A stretch of 51,821 nucleotides of DNA from Candidatus Nyctobacter psychrophilus (GTDB lineage: Bacteria > Vulcanimicrobiota > Vulcanimicrobiia > Vulcanimicrobiales > Vulcanimicrobiaceae): the NCBI GenBank assembly GCA_014305025.1, contig JACRTY010000016.1, forward strand, positions 1-51,821, in the 5' to 3' direction. Under the pieces are notes generated by a model. It was not told the DNA's origin and did no database searches. It was given only the letters and a program-made list of their open reading frames with translations. The position numbers were made by a program, and so were the translations under genes. Positions 16,253 to 25,301 of the stretch are shown piece by piece; position 1 is the first letter of the stretch; each line of letters opens with the position of its first letter.

Positions 16253-17040
16253 GTCGTGGAAGCTGGTTCGGGGTACATTCCCATCGCATGGTAGCCTGCG
16301 TCGACGTAGTGCACGTCGGCGGTCACGGCCGCCGAAAGCGGTGACGCCAGATAGACGGCGGTGCGGCCCACGTCCTCGGGTGTAACGTTGCGGCGCAGCG
16401 GCGCAGCGGCGGCGACCTTGTCGAGCATTTTGCGGAAGTCTTTGACCTGACGGGAACTCGCCGTGCTGATGGGACCCGCCGAGATCGCATTGACGCGTAT
16501 TCCGCGCTCGCCCAGATCGTAGGCGAGATACCGCACGGTCGACTCGAGCGCGGCTTTAACGATGCCCGCGACGTTATAGTTGGGCACGATTGAGGTCGAC
16601 CCGAAATACGTCAGCGCCATGATGCTCGCGCCGTCGGCGAGCACGTCGATCAGCGCGTGAGTCAAAGCGATCAGCGAATAGGACGAAATGTCGGCCGCGG
16701 TCGCGAAGCCCGCGCGCGTCGTCGTGTAAACCTTTCCGGCAAGGTCTTCTTTGTTGACGAAAGCGATCGAGTGCACGAGCACGTCGAGCCGTCCGCAATC
16801 CGCCTGCACGGACGCCGCCAAGGTCGCGAGCGACTCATCCGAGGCGACGTCGCAGGGATACGCGCGGCCGTCGAGTTCACGCGCAAGTTTTTCGACTTCG
16901 GCTTGGACGCGTTCGCCTTGATACGTCAGCACGATCCCGGCTCCGTGACGATGCAGCTCGCGGGCGATTCCGGTCGCGATGCTCCAGCGGTTCGCGACCC
17001 CGGTCACGAGCGCGATCTTGCCCTCAAGCAGTCCGGTCAT
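16249..17040 (-). CDS. fabI: Enoyl-[acyl-carrier-protein] reductase FabI
   Basis: FabI reduces enoyl-ACP with NAD(P)H in the last step of each fatty-acid elongation cycle. The 263-residue protein is an atypical SDR: cofactor loop GVANRWSIATGIA (the FabI form G-x5-S-I-A), VHSIAFV, LTYFGS, and the catalytic Y-x6-K as YNVAGIVK, then INAISAGPI. The frame is open upstream as an antisense shadow, but ATG 17040 gives the family length and overlaps the M61 stop (ATGA). It sits between carboxylase genes, so acyl-CoA and fatty-acid functions share one transcript. Confidence 0.95.
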   Translation of the reverse strand: MTGLLEGKIALVTGVANRWSIATGIARELHRHGAGIVLTYQGERVQAEVEKLARELDGRAYPCDVASDESLATLAASVQADCGRLDVLVHSIAFVNKEDLAGKVYTTTRAGFATAADISSYSLIALTHALIDVLADGASIMALTYFGSTSIVPNYNVAGIVKAALESTVRYLAYDLGERGIRVNAISAGPISTASSRQVKDFRKMLDKVAAAAPLRRNVTPEDVGRTAVYLASPLSAAVTADVHYVDAGYHAMGMYPEPASTT

Positions 17041-18932
17041 GGTGCGGCCAGCGGCTTGGCGATCGCGCCGAGCACGTCTTGCGTTGCGGGGATGCGCTCC
17101 AGTTGCGGATAGCGCGGGCCGCCGTGGTAGTCCAGCGCCACCGTTCGGTAGACGCCTCCGCCGACGAGCAAAAGCCGCACGGGAGCGCCGCTTTCGGCCG
17201 ACCGCAATGCCGCGTCGATCTGTTCTTGACCGGTCAGTTCGCGGTCGTCGACCGCCGCGATTTTCATGCCCGGACCGATTCCCGCGCGACCCGCCGGTGA
17301 ATCCGTCGAGACGTCGACGATCGTGCCGTCTTTGGTGGCGTTGATGCCGAGCGAATACCACATGTCGAGCGACTTTCGGCGCCCGGCAACCAGGTGCGCG
17401 AAGGCCGACGGCGTCGCGCGGAACACTAGGCGATATCCCGCCTGCGCAAACGGGTTGGGCGGGTGCGGCGCGAGCGAATAGACCCGCTCGTCCAAGAAGC
17501 GTTTCCAATCGTAGGGCTGCACGGCGTTCAGTGCCGCGATGATGTCGTCGCGCGTGTAGGTGACGGTGATCGGTCCCGTATCGTGACCAGCACCGAAGAA
17601 TGCGCGCGCTACGTCGTCGAGCGAGCGCGTTCCATGCGAGAGGTTATGAATCAGCACGTCGGCGTCGAGCCACGTCATCTCGCCTTCGGTGTAATAGTCT
17701 TGGCTGCGACGCTCGGCCGACCAGGGACGGATGCCGCGCCGGATCGACGACGCGACTGCGGTGTCGATCAGTGGATCGTCGGTGCGGCCCGGCTCGTGGT
17801 CCAGATACGCATACGTCGAGGCGAGCCCATCGAGCCATTGCTGCTCGGTGCGCAAGCCGGCGCGTTCGGCTTGCAGCTCGCCGTAGAACTGCGTCATGCC
17901 CTCGTAGACCCACAGCAGGTCGTCGATTTCCGGAACTTGGAAATTCGGCGTCGCGTTGTCGGCAGCGCGGCGGTATTTGCCGTCCCACGAGTGATTGAAC
18001 TCGTGCGCCAGCAGGTCGGCATTGGCGGTCAAGGCGGCCGGGTCGGTCAGCATGTCGCCGCTCGAACCGTTGTCGCTGGATTGATGATGCTCGAGGCCCT
18101 CGCCCGGCATCTGGTCGGTCAACGTCAATAAAAACGTGTAATGATTGAAGTGCCGGTTACGGTAGAGGGCGTGCATCTGCGCGACGAGATTGCGAAACTT
18201 TGCGACCGTCTTGTGATCGACGGCGATTTCTTCGGGCGTATCCGCGAAGGTTGCTAGCGTGAGCGGAGCGCCGTCCCACGTTCCCATCGCAAACGTCCTG
18301 GCGTTCGTCCCGGCATCGAGCGGCGAATCCACCAGCGCATTGAGCGTGATGGGTTTGAAAGCGACATCGGCGCCGTGCTGCATCGCCATTTCGAGCGCGG
18401 TCGCAAACTTCCAGTCCGGCGACGGCAAGCGAATGGAGGGAACGATCGTGACGTTGCGGCTGCTCTGCGAAAACGGCGTCAGCGTAACTTTGTTCCATTC
18501 GAGCGACAGCATGTTCGGCGTCGCGAGCCGCGCCGTATCGAAGCCCGGTGCCGGACCTCCCAGAAACGTGAAGTTGACGTCGAGCGGTCCGGCATGCGGC
18601 GGCACGTCGACGTGAAAGGCGTAGAGATCGACCGGATCGCGCTGCCACCCGAGCGCCTTGCCGCCGGCACTGACGGCGAGATCGGCGACGTTCGGAATGG
18701 GACCGTTCGGCGCGAACTCCCCCGGCAGCCACTTGGGATAGACAAGCGTGAGGGGGCCGGGCGGCACGCTCATCGTCTCGTGAACACGCAACAACCCCTG
18801 CACGGCATGCGAGGCATCCACGTGCAACGAGACGGTATACGACGCCACCGTCTGCGCCTGCGTTCCGCCCGATACGAGCAGCATTGGGAATGCAGTCAGA
18901 ATCAGCGAAGCAAAAAAGCGATCAGCGGACAT
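17037..18932 (-). CDS. M61-family (glycyl aminopeptidase-like) metallopeptidase with PDZ domain, exported
   Basis: The 631-residue protein starts with a signal peptide when ATG 18932 is used (MSADRFFASLILTAFPMLL, then GGTQAQ). An N-terminal beta domain precedes the catalytic part with LLAHEFNHSWDGKYR, the M61 zinc motif H-E-F-x-H-x-W, and YEGMTQFYGELQ. A PDZ-like domain lies near the C-terminus (about residues 520-600: LGINATKDGTIVDV, then SPAGRAGIGPGMKI). Family members are periplasmic or secreted peptidases. The gene lies 61 bases after vapC and overlaps fabI by 4. The physiological substrate is unknown. Confidence 0.92.
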   Translation of the reverse strand: MSADRFFASLILTAFPMLLVSGGTQAQTVASYTVSLHVDASHAVQGLLRVHETMSVPPGPLTLVYPKWLPGEFAPNGPIPNVADLAVSAGGKALGWQRDPVDLYAFHVDVPPHAGPLDVNFTFLGGPAPGFDTARLATPNMLSLEWNKVTLTPFSQSSRNVTIVPSIRLPSPDWKFATALEMAMQHGADVAFKPITLNALVDSPLDAGTNARTFAMGTWDGAPLTLATFADTPEEIAVDHKTVAKFRNLVAQMHALYRNRHFNHYTFLLTLTDQMPGEGLEHHQSSDNGSSGDMLTDPAALTANADLLAHEFNHSWDGKYRRAADNATPNFQVPEIDDLLWVYEGMTQFYGELQAERAGLRTEQQWLDGLASTYAYLDHEPGRTDDPLIDTAVASSIRRGIRPWSAERRSQDYYTEGEMTWLDADVLIHNLSHGTRSLDDVARAFFGAGHDTGPITVTYTRDDIIAALNAVQPYDWKRFLDERVYSLAPHPPNPFAQAGYRLVFRATPSAFAHLVAGRRKSLDMWYSLGINATKDGTIVDVSTDSPAGRAGIGPGMKIAAVDDRELTGQEQIDAALRSAESGAPVRLLLVGGGVYRTVALDYHGGPRYPQLERIPATQDVLGAIAKPLAAP

Positions 18933-18993
18933 ACTGCCTGCATCGTTCGCAGCGCAGGATGCGCCGCCCTCGCCTCGTGCCCATTCACCCACC

Positions 18994-19419
18994 TCATCCG
19001 AGGTAGCGCACCTGTACGGATTTGAAACGTGCGAAATCTCGATCGGTCGTCACGATCTGCGCGCCGTTCTCCAACGCGACGGCAGCGAGATGCGCGTCGC
19101 TCGTCAGATCGGCGCGTACTCGATAGTCGATGAGTAGCGCTCGTAGGAGCTGCCAATAGCGTGGCCCCGGCTCGACGAGCGCCGCAACGGAAGAAGAAAA
19201 CCAGCCGTCCACGACCTCACAAGCGGTCTTCATGTCAAGCGGCCGCTCGAAAACGCGCGAGCTGGTCGAGATGCGCAAAAACGCGAGGAGCACATTTGAT
19301 GTGAAACCGATCGTTTCGGAGCCGGATAGCGCGGCCGCAAACCAACCACTTGCGACATCATGCTGTGGCAGTTGCCGGTGGTGCGCGTAGAGAGCAACAT
19401 TGGCGTCGACCAAAATCAC
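18994..19419 (-). CDS. VapC-type PIN-domain ribonuclease toxin
   Basis: The 141-residue protein is a PIN domain with the acidic residues expected for the metal site: ILVDANVALYAH at the N-terminus, the middle Asp in DLTSDAHLAAVAL, and IVTTDRDFARF at the end. VapC toxins cut specific RNAs (often tRNA) and are held inactive by the partner antitoxin. It begins at GTG 19419, overlapping the antitoxin stop by 4 bases, the classic order antitoxin-toxin. The pair lies inside a run of acyl-CoA metabolism genes on the same strand, which suggests insertion. Confidence 0.9.
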   Translation of the reverse strand: MILVDANVALYAHHRQLPQHDVASGWFAAALSGSETIGFTSNVLLAFLRISTSSRVFERPLDMKTACEVVDGWFSSSVAALVEPGPRYWQLLRALLIDYRVRADLTSDAHLAAVALENGAQIVTTDRDFARFKSVQVRYLG

Positions 19420-19664
19420 TTACGCCATGGTCCCTCGATGACGTCAAGCAGTTCATCTACGCGATCGACGTCGATCCCGGCCAACGTTGCGCCCGTGTCA
19501 AAATCCCTCAGTTCGAACGGCCGGCGTTCCTCTCGGTGAAGTTCGGCCTCGAACCCTCGACGCAACGCCGAGTTCACCGCCTCTTTGAAGGAAATGCCCC
19601 GTTCCCGCGCCGCCCTCTCGAGCCTGGCCGCGACATCGCTGTCCAGCGTGATCGTCGTTCTCAC
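19416..19664 (-). CDS. VapB-type antitoxin (ribbon-helix-helix)
   Basis: The 82-residue protein has an N-terminal ribbon-helix-helix: MRTTITLDSDVAARLERAA, then ERGISFKEAVNSALRRG. An acidic, toxin-neutralising tail follows (ATLAGIDVDRVDELLDVIEG). The start is GTG 19664. A perfect inverted repeat and a consensus-like promoter lie directly upstream, so the pair is likely autoregulated by the VapB/VapC complex. Confidence 0.88.
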   Translation of the reverse strand: MRTTITLDSDVAARLERAARERGISFKEAVNSALRRGFEAELHREERRPFELRDFDTGATLAGIDVDRVDELLDVIEGPWRK

Positions 19665-19666
19665 AT

Positions 19667-19699
19667 CATGATGCTATCTTGTAGGCATCATGCTGTCAA
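19667..19699 (-). promoter_or_regulatory. vapBC promoter with embedded inverted-repeat operator
   Basis: Reading the minus strand, TTGACA (19699-19694), a 17-base spacer and TAGCAT (19676-19671) form a good sigma-70-type promoter. Its -10 box ends 6 bases before the vapB GTG, so the transcript should start at or next to the start codon. CATGATGC (19667-19674) and GCATCATG (19685-19692), separated by 10 bases, are a perfect inverted repeat covering the -10 box and spacer, placed to block RNA polymerase when bound. Confidence 0.7.
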
Positions 19700-20705
19700 G
19701 CCGCGTGGATGGGCGTGCCGCACACCTATCGTGCCGGCTGCCATGTCGAGATGGCTCAGATCAGCTATCCTTGCCGGCGCCGAAGAAGTGTGTCAAACGA
19801 ACGATCAGTGCCGGCGTCGTAGTAAGTGTGTTTGCGTCGCCGTATAACGATAAACAGCTCGTTATTGCCTCGCAAAAGATGAAATGCGGCCGTGACGTTC
19901 GCGGCGGCGATCGGCGGGTTCAGCAGTGACAAAAATGTCGTTGGGGGTTGGATGATTCGCCGCACGGCGAGAGAGAACGATGCATCACGAGATAGCTGCA
20001 AGCTTATACCCGCCCGTTCCAACCACAGCACCCCAGAGAGTCGCCGCGCACGTAGGAAGTGTAGCGGTCGTCGTCCGCCTCGAGGTTCACCGTGACGCGA
20101 CGATCGACCAGGAATGTAAATGGCTTGTGAAGGGTCCGTGATATACGATCCGGTTAAACTCGCCGAGTCCGCAAAGAACGTCGCGTGGCTACGCGAGTTG
20201 GTGTAGGTCGTACCAAATTCCGTAACGCTATCGGTGAGTGCGTCGGTTCGCACATCGACGTGCTGCACGGACGCGCTAATGGCATCGAGGGGGTCGCTAT
20301 ATGATGCCGTGGCCGCGCGATCCAGCCGCCCATGAGCGAGGGCCTCGAATGCGGCTCCCCGCAATAGGCCCGAGCGTCCTTCCAAGGCGTACCCGTCGCT
20401 CGGAGTTGGAATGGACGGAGTAGATAGTATCTGGTAATCGCAGCTTACACAGAAGAATCGATTATAGAAGCTCGCTGCCTGCGTGAAAAATGGCCGGGCC
20501 TCGGAATACTGACGAGGGAACTGCGTCGGCGAAATGGTTTGTTGGTCAATCTAGATACATCATACGAATCAGAAGAGCCACTCAGGTACGTGTATTATAC
20601 GTGCTCCCAGGCGGAAGGAGCGGGTACGATGATGGCGCTCTTTTGGCTTGAGGCGAAGGTGACACCGCTAACGTAGGAGCGCGGCCGATACGTACGGCCG
20701 TTACG
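19693..20705. other. Gene-poor region of about 1 kb between vapBC and the carboxyltransferase gene
   Basis: Apart from the vapBC promoter and the broken ORF at 19765-20550, nothing functional is seen. The sequence is visibly richer in A and T than its flanks, especially at 19800-20000 and 20420-20620. No terminal repeats, integrase or transposase fragment could be recognised. Confidence 0.4.
19765..20550 (-). pseudogene. Unidentified 5'-truncated, probably frameshifted ORF in an AT-richer patch
   Basis: The minus strand is open in one phase from 20550 (just inside a TAG at 20551-20553) to 19765, but no ATG, GTG or TTG occurs in it before TTG 20385. The part before that TTG nevertheless reads as protein (FFTQAASFYNRFFCVSCDYQ). 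Protein-like sequence continues to about 20140 (SYSDPLDAISASVQHVDV, then RSHATFFADSASLTGS). After that the neighbouring phase looks better (KPFTFLVDRRVTVNLEADDD, ending CCGWNGRV and a stop at 20004-20006), so one frameshift near 20140 is likely. No family was recognised. Together with its lower GC this suggests a decaying acquired gene. Confidence 0.4.
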
Positions 20706-22271
20706 TCAAAGCGGAATATTCCCGTGTTTGCGTTTCGGCCGCTCGACGCGTTTGTCGGCGAGCATGCGCAGGGCGCGCGATACGGCGCGGCGGGTGCGGC
20801 TCGCTTCGATGACGTCGTCGACGTAGCCGCGGCTGGCGGCGATGAACGGGTTGGCGAAGCGCCGCTCGTAGTCGGCGATGAGTTCGGCCTCGCGCGCGGC
20901 GGGATCGGCGGCGTCGGCAATCTCGCGGCGAAAAATCGTCTTCACCGCGCCGGCCGCGCCCATGACGGCGATTTCGGCCGTCGGCCAGGCGACGTTGTAG
21001 TCGGCACGGATGTGTTTGCTTGCCATGACGTCGTACGCGCCGCCGTACGCCTTGCGGGTGATGACGGTAATTTTCGGAACCGTCGCCTCCGCGAACGCGT
21101 AGAGCAGCTTCGCGCCGTGTTTGATGATGCCGCCGTATTCTTGCGACGTGCCGGGCAGAAAGCCGGGCACGTCGACGAACGTCAGCAACGGGATATTGAA
21201 CGCGTCGCAAAAGCGCACGAACCGCGCGGCCTTGATCGACGAGGCGATGTCGAGCACGCCCGCCATCACCTTCGGTTGGTTGGCGACGATCCCGATCGTG
21301 CCGCCGCCGATGCGGCCGAAGCCGATCACGATGTTGGCGGCGTGCAGTTCGCCAAGCTCGAAAAAATCGCCATCGTCAACGACCGACACGATCGCTGTCT
21401 TGATATCGTACGGTTTGCTTGGCGCGTCGGGGATGAGGTCGTCGAGTTCGGGACAGAGCCGCTGGGGATCGTCCTGCACGGCGTAACGCGGCCCGTCGTC
21501 CAAGTTGTTCTGCGGGATGAAGGACAGCAAACGCTGCGCCTGCTCCACCATTTCATCTTCGTCTGCCGCGATCAAGTCCGTGACGCCGCTCTTGGTCGCA
21601 TGCGTGTAGGCGCCGCCCAGCTCTTCGAAGGTGACGTCTTCGCCCGTGACCGTCTTGATGATCTCGGGCCCCGTGATGAACATCTGCGAAATGCCCTCGA
21701 CCATGATCGTGAAATCGGTGATCGCCGGCGAATACACGGCACCGCCCGCACACGGTCCGGCGATGAGCGAAAGCTGCGGCACCACGCCGCTTGCCTGCAC
21801 GTTGCGCCAGAAAATCTCGGCGTAACCGCCCAAACTGACCACGCCTTCCTGAATGCGCGCGCCGCCGGAGTCATTGATGCCGATCAGCGGGGAACCCGTG
21901 GTAACGGCGAGGTCCATCACCTTACAGATCTTTTCGGCGAAGACTTCTCCGAGCGAGCCGCCGAGCACCGTGAAGTCTTGCGAGAACAAAAAGACCTGAC
22001 GCCCGCTGACCGTCGCCCGGCCGGTGACGACGCCGTCCCCCAGAAACTCGCGCTCGTCGAGCCCGAACGCGGTCGAGCGGTGCACGGCAAACATGTCGAG
22101 TTCGACAAACGACTCGGGATCGACCAGCGCCGCGATACGCTCGCGGGCGGTTCGCTTGCCCCGCGCGTGCTGTTTCTCGTTGGCCGATTCGCCGGCGGGG
22201 GCCAGCGCCCGGGTGCGCTTCGCTTCGAGGGCGGCGATCTGCCGCCGCTGCGTCGAGTCCTCGGTCGTCAC
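20706..22271 (-). CDS. Acyl-CoA carboxylase carboxyltransferase (beta) chain, propionyl-CoA type
   Basis: The 521-residue protein moves the carboxyl group from biotin to the acyl-CoA. It is a full-length crotonase-fold carboxyltransferase: [19 protein letters not shown] at the N-terminus, [15 protein letters not shown], the oxyanion segment [25 protein letters not shown], and in the second half [14 protein letters not shown] and [14 protein letters not shown]. Length and motifs match PccB/MmdA. GTG 22271 is chosen because it overlaps the upstream stop (GTGA); longer frames are shadows. The biotin-bearing alpha chain is 4.7 kb downstream on the same strand, separated by vapBC, the M61 gene and fabI. 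Confidence 0.93.
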   Translation of the reverse strand: MTTEDSTQRRQIAALEAKRTRALAPAGESANEKQHARGKRTARERIAALVDPESFVELDMFAVHRSTAFGLDEREFLGDGVVTGRATVSGRQVFLFSQDFTVLGGSLGEVFAEKICKVMDLAVTTGSPLIGINDSGGARIQEGVVSLGGYAEIFWRNVQASGVVPQLSLIAGPCAGGAVYSPAITDFTIMVEGISQMFITGPEIIKTVTGEDVTFEELGGAYTHATKSGVTDLIAADEDEMVEQAQRLLSFIPQNNLDDGPRYAVQDDPQRLCPELDDLIPDAPSKPYDIKTAIVSVVDDGDFFELGELHAANIVIGFGRIGGGTIGIVANQPKVMAGVLDIASSIKAARFVRFCDAFNIPLLTFVDVPGFLPGTSQEYGGIIKHGAKLLYAFAEATVPKITVITRKAYGGAYDVMASKHIRADYNVAWPTAEIAVMGAAGAVKTIFRREIADAADPAAREAELIADYERRFANPFIAASRGYVDDVIEASRTRRAVSRALRMLADKRVERPKRKHGNIPL

Positions 22272-22579
22272 CAAATGCCGAGGAGCACTTTGGCGTCGTC
22301 GCTCGCCATCGTGCGGGGGTCCCACGGAGGCGTGAACGTGATCTCGACGTTCGCCTTCTTGACGCCGTCGAGGGAACGCACTTTCGATTCCACCGCTTCC
22401 TTGAACATCGGGCCGACCGGGCACATCGGCGACGTCAAGGTCATCGTGACCGTCACGTCCTCATTCTGGGGACCGGCCACTTCGACGCCGTACAGCAATC
22501 CGAGATCGACGATCCCCATGTGCAGCTCCGGGTCTTCCACGGTCTTGAGCGCTTCGCGTACTTCGTCGGACGTCGGCAT
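22268..22579 (-). CDS. MIP18/DUF59-family protein (PaaD/SufT-like)
   Basis: The 103-residue protein is a single DUF59 (MIP18) domain: [28 protein letters not shown], and the reactive-Cys segment [10 protein letters not shown]. Family members assist iron-sulfur cluster assembly or delivery (SufT) or take part in aromatic-acid CoA metabolism (PaaD). ATG 22579 is preferred over an in-frame TTG at 22600. It precedes the carboxyltransferase with a 4-base overlap and is the first gene of this minus-strand run. Its link to carboxylase function is unclear. Confidence 0.85.
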   Translation of the reverse strand: MPTSDEVREALKTVEDPELHMGIVDLGLLYGVEVAGPQNEDVTVTMTLTSPMCPVGPMFKEAVESKVRSLDGVKKANVEITFTPPWDPRTMASDDAKVLLGIW

Positions 22580-22600
22580 GCAGGGCCACTTCGCCGCCAA

Positions 22601-22759
22601 GCCGGCGGTTCCGGCGGACTCGAAACTTCGCCGCTCCTGCCGACGGTTATATATGCACGCGACAGGGGGGTCGAGTCGTGCCGCAAGGGGGATCGGTCCC
22701 CAAACGGCAAGTCGGCCGCAATAACGGTCGCGCGCAAGTGCGGACAGGGAGTCAGCCGT
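22601..22759. promoter_or_regulatory. Divergent control region between DUF59 and clpC genes
   Basis: An AT-rich patch (TTATATATG, 22647-22655) is a candidate -10 area for clpC. The likely leader of about 100 bases holds the hairpin GGGGA-TCGG-TCCCC (22688-22701), and AGGGAG (22745-22750) sits 9 bases before the ATG. No CIRCE element or CtsR-type repeat was found, so heat-shock control of the usual Firmicutes kind is not supported. Confidence 0.35.
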
Positions 22760-25261
22760 ATGTCAATGTGGGAACCGTTTACCGAGCGCGCTCGGCGCAG
22801 CATCGTGCTCGCGCAAGAAGAAGCGCAACGCCTCGGTAACAACTATATCGGGACCGAGCACATCTTGCTCGGCATCATTTCAGAAGGCGAAAGCCTGGCC
22901 GCGAAAGTCCTCGAGACCCTCGGCGTCAATCTGGCAAAAGTTCGTCAGGAAGTCGAAGCGATCGTCGGCCGCGGCGGTCAGACCGTTCAACAGGAGATGG
23001 TCTTCACGCCGCGCGCCAAGCGCGTCATCGAACTGGCCTTCGAAGAAGCGCGTCAGCTCAATCACAATTACATTGGGACCGAGCACCTGTTGTTGGGCCT
23101 CATCCGCGAAGGCGAAGGCGTCGCGGCGCGCGTGCTGACGAACCTGGGCGTCGATCCCGCTAAAGTGCGCGTGCAAACGACCTCGCTGCTGGGCGCCGAA
23201 GGGCAACCCGTCGCCCCCAAAGGCAAATCCAAGACGCCGACGCTCGATGCGTATGGGCGCGACCTCACGATGCTCGCGCGCGATAACAAACTCGACCCCG
23301 TGATCGGGCGCGCCAACGAGATCGAGCGCGTCATTCAGATCTTGGCGCGTCGCACCAAGAACAACCCCGCCCTCATCGGCGAGCCGGGCGTCGGTAAGAC
23401 GGCGATTGCCGAAGGCTTAGCGCAGCGCGTTATCAAGGGTGAAGTGCCCGAGCCGCTGCGCGAGCGCCGCGTGATTACGCTCGATCTGGCGGGGCTGGTC
23501 GCCGGCACCAAATATCGGGGCGAATTCGAGGAACGGATGAAGCGCGTCATGGACGAGATCCGCGCGGCGGCGGGCGAGATCATTCTCTTCATCGACGAGC
23601 TCCACACCTTGGTCGGGGCCGGCGCCGCCGAAGGGGCGATCGACGCCAGCAACATCATCAAGCCCGCGCTCGCGCGCGGCGAACTGCAGTGCATCGGCGC
23701 GACGACGCTCAACGAGTTCCGCAAGCACATCGAAAAGGACAGCGCACTCGAGCGGCGCTTCCAGCCGGTGATGGTCGGCGAGCCGACGGTCGAGGAAACG
23801 GTCGAAATCCTCAAGGGGCTGCGCGACCGCTACGAAGCGCATCACAAGGTGACGATCACCGACGAAGCCCTGGTCGCTGCAGCCAAGCTTTCCGACCGTT
23901 ACATTTCCGATCGTTTCCTGCCGGACAAAGCCGTGGACTTGATCGATGAAGCCAGTTCGCGCGTCCGCCTGCAGGCGACGTTACCGCCTCCCGAAGTCCG
24001 GGAAGTCGAAAATCAAATCCGCAAGGTCAAGACGGAAAAAGAGGCCGTCGTCAAGTCGCAAGAGTTCGAGAAGGCGGCTGCCATCCGCGACCGTGAGGAG
24101 AAGCTACGGCTCGAAAAGCAGCGCCTGGAAAGCGAGTGGGCCGACAAGAAAGCGCAGTCCGACAAGGTCATCAAAGTGACCGAGGAAGACATCGCGTACA
24201 TCGTCAGCTCGTGGACGCGCATTCCGGTCTCGCGCCTGGGCCAGACGGAAACGACCAAACTGCTTTCGATGAAGGAGCAGCTCCACGAGCGCGTCATCGG
24301 GCAGGACGAATCGATCGAAGTCGTCACGCGCGCCATCCGGCGCTCGCGCGCGGGTTTGAAAAACCCCAAGCGTCCCATCGGTTCGTTCATCTTCCTCGGG
24401 CCCACGGGCGTCGGGAAAACCGAAGTGGCCCGTAGCCTCGCTGAGTACCTCTTCGATGATGCGGAATCGATGATCCGCATCGACATGTCGGAGTACATGG
24501 AGAAGTACGCGGTCAGCCGTCTCGTGGGGGCTCCCCCAGGATATGTCGGTTATGAAGAAGGCGGTCAACTGACCGAAGCGGTGCGCCGCCGTCCGTACTG
24601 CGTCGTGCTGCTCGACGAAATCGAAAAAGCGCATCCCGATGTCTTCAATCTGCTGCTGCAGGTGCTCGAAGATGGACGCTTGACCGATTCTCAGGGCCGC
24701 ATCGTCGACTTCAAGAATTCCGTGATCATCATGACCTCGAACGTCGGTGCGTCGGGCATGCAGACAACGACCGAAATCGGCTTCCGCCCACAAAAGATGA
24801 GCGGGGAGCAAGATCAGGCCGCCTACGAGCGTATGAAGAACAAAGTGCTCGAGGAAGTAAAGCACACGTTCCGCCCTGAGTTTCTCAACCGCGTCGACGA
24901 AGTCGTCGTCTTCCATCAACTGACGCGCGAACAGATCGAGCAGATCGTCGGCCTGGAACTCGCCAAAGTGATCCGCGAGATCAAGGCGCAAGAGATGCAC
25001 CTCGAAGTCGTCGAGGAAGCCAAAATACTGCTCGCGCGCAAAGGTTGGGACCCGCAGTTCGGGGCGCGTCCGTTGCGCCGCGCAATTCAGCGGGAAGTCG
25101 AAGACGAACTCGCCGAGGAGTTGATCAAAGGCACGTTCAGCGCCGGCGATCGCATCCTCGCCGAGGTCAATCCGGACAATCCCGACAAGCTGCGGTTCTC
25201 GAAGATTCCATCCGTCGAGCCGCCCGCCGCACCGCCGTCGCCGGAGCTGACGGTCAACTGA
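22760..25261 (+). CDS. clpC: ATP-dependent Clp protease ATP-binding subunit ClpC
   Basis: ClpC is a Hsp100 unfoldase that feeds ClpP. The 833-residue protein has the two N-terminal Clp repeats ([17 protein letters not shown] and [17 protein letters not shown]). The first AAA+ module has Walker A GEPGVGKT (about residue 208) and Walker [10 protein letters not shown]. The middle section contains a UVR motif ([18 protein letters not shown]), which distinguishes ClpC from ClpA and ClpB. The second AAA+ module has GPTGVGKTE (about residue 547), [12 protein letters not shown] and [10 protein letters not shown]. The start at ATG 22760 is supported by AGGGAG. It is followed by the helicase gene after 40 bases. 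Confidence 0.96.
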   Translation: MSMWEPFTERARRSIVLAQEEAQRLGNNYIGTEHILLGIISEGESLAAKVLETLGVNLAKVRQEVEAIVGRGGQTVQQEMVFTPRAKRVIELAFEEARQLNHNYIGTEHLLLGLIREGEGVAARVLTNLGVDPAKVRVQTTSLLGAEGQPVAPKGKSKTPTLDAYGRDLTMLARDNKLDPVIGRANEIERVIQILARRTKNNPALIGEPGVGKTAIAEGLAQRVIKGEVPEPLRERRVITLDLAGLVAGTKYRGEFEERMKRVMDEIRAAAGEIILFIDELHTLVGAGAAEGAIDASNIIKPALARGELQCIGATTLNEFRKHIEKDSALERRFQPVMVGEPTVEETVEILKGLRDRYEAHHKVTITDEALVAAAKLSDRYISDRFLPDKAVDLIDEASSRVRLQATLPPPEVREVENQIRKVKTEKEAVVKSQEFEKAAAIRDREEKLRLEKQRLESEWADKKAQSDKVIKVTEEDIAYIVSSWTRIPVSRLGQTETTKLLSMKEQLHERVIGQDESIEVVTRAIRRSRAGLKNPKRPIGSFIFLGPTGVGKTEVARSLAEYLFDDAESMIRIDMSEYMEKYAVSRLVGAPPGYVGYEEGGQLTEAVRRRPYCVVLLDEIEKAHPDVFNLLLQVLEDGRLTDSQGRIVDFKNSVIIMTSNVGASGMQTTTEIGFRPQKMSGEQDQAAYERMKNKVLEEVKHTFRPEFLNRVDEVVVFHQLTREQIEQIVGLELAKVIREIKAQEMHLEVVEEAKILLARKGWDPQFGARPLRRAIQREVEDELAEELIKGTFSAGDRILAEVNPDNPDKLRFSKIPSVEPPAAPPSPELTVN

Positions 25262-25301
25262 CGGCGGGCATCGCCCCGTTTCGCCCCGCTCGGGAGGCGG
25301 C

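Noticed and set aside
20724..22724. Open frame of 666 codons on the plus strand
   Set aside because: It lies antisense to the carboxyltransferase gene, is rich in Arg, Asp, Gly and His without domain features, and is a GC-driven shadow.
22601..22759. CIRCE or CtsR operator upstream of clpC
   Set aside because: Neither the TTAGCACTC/GAGTGCTAA dyad nor a CtsR-type repeat is present.
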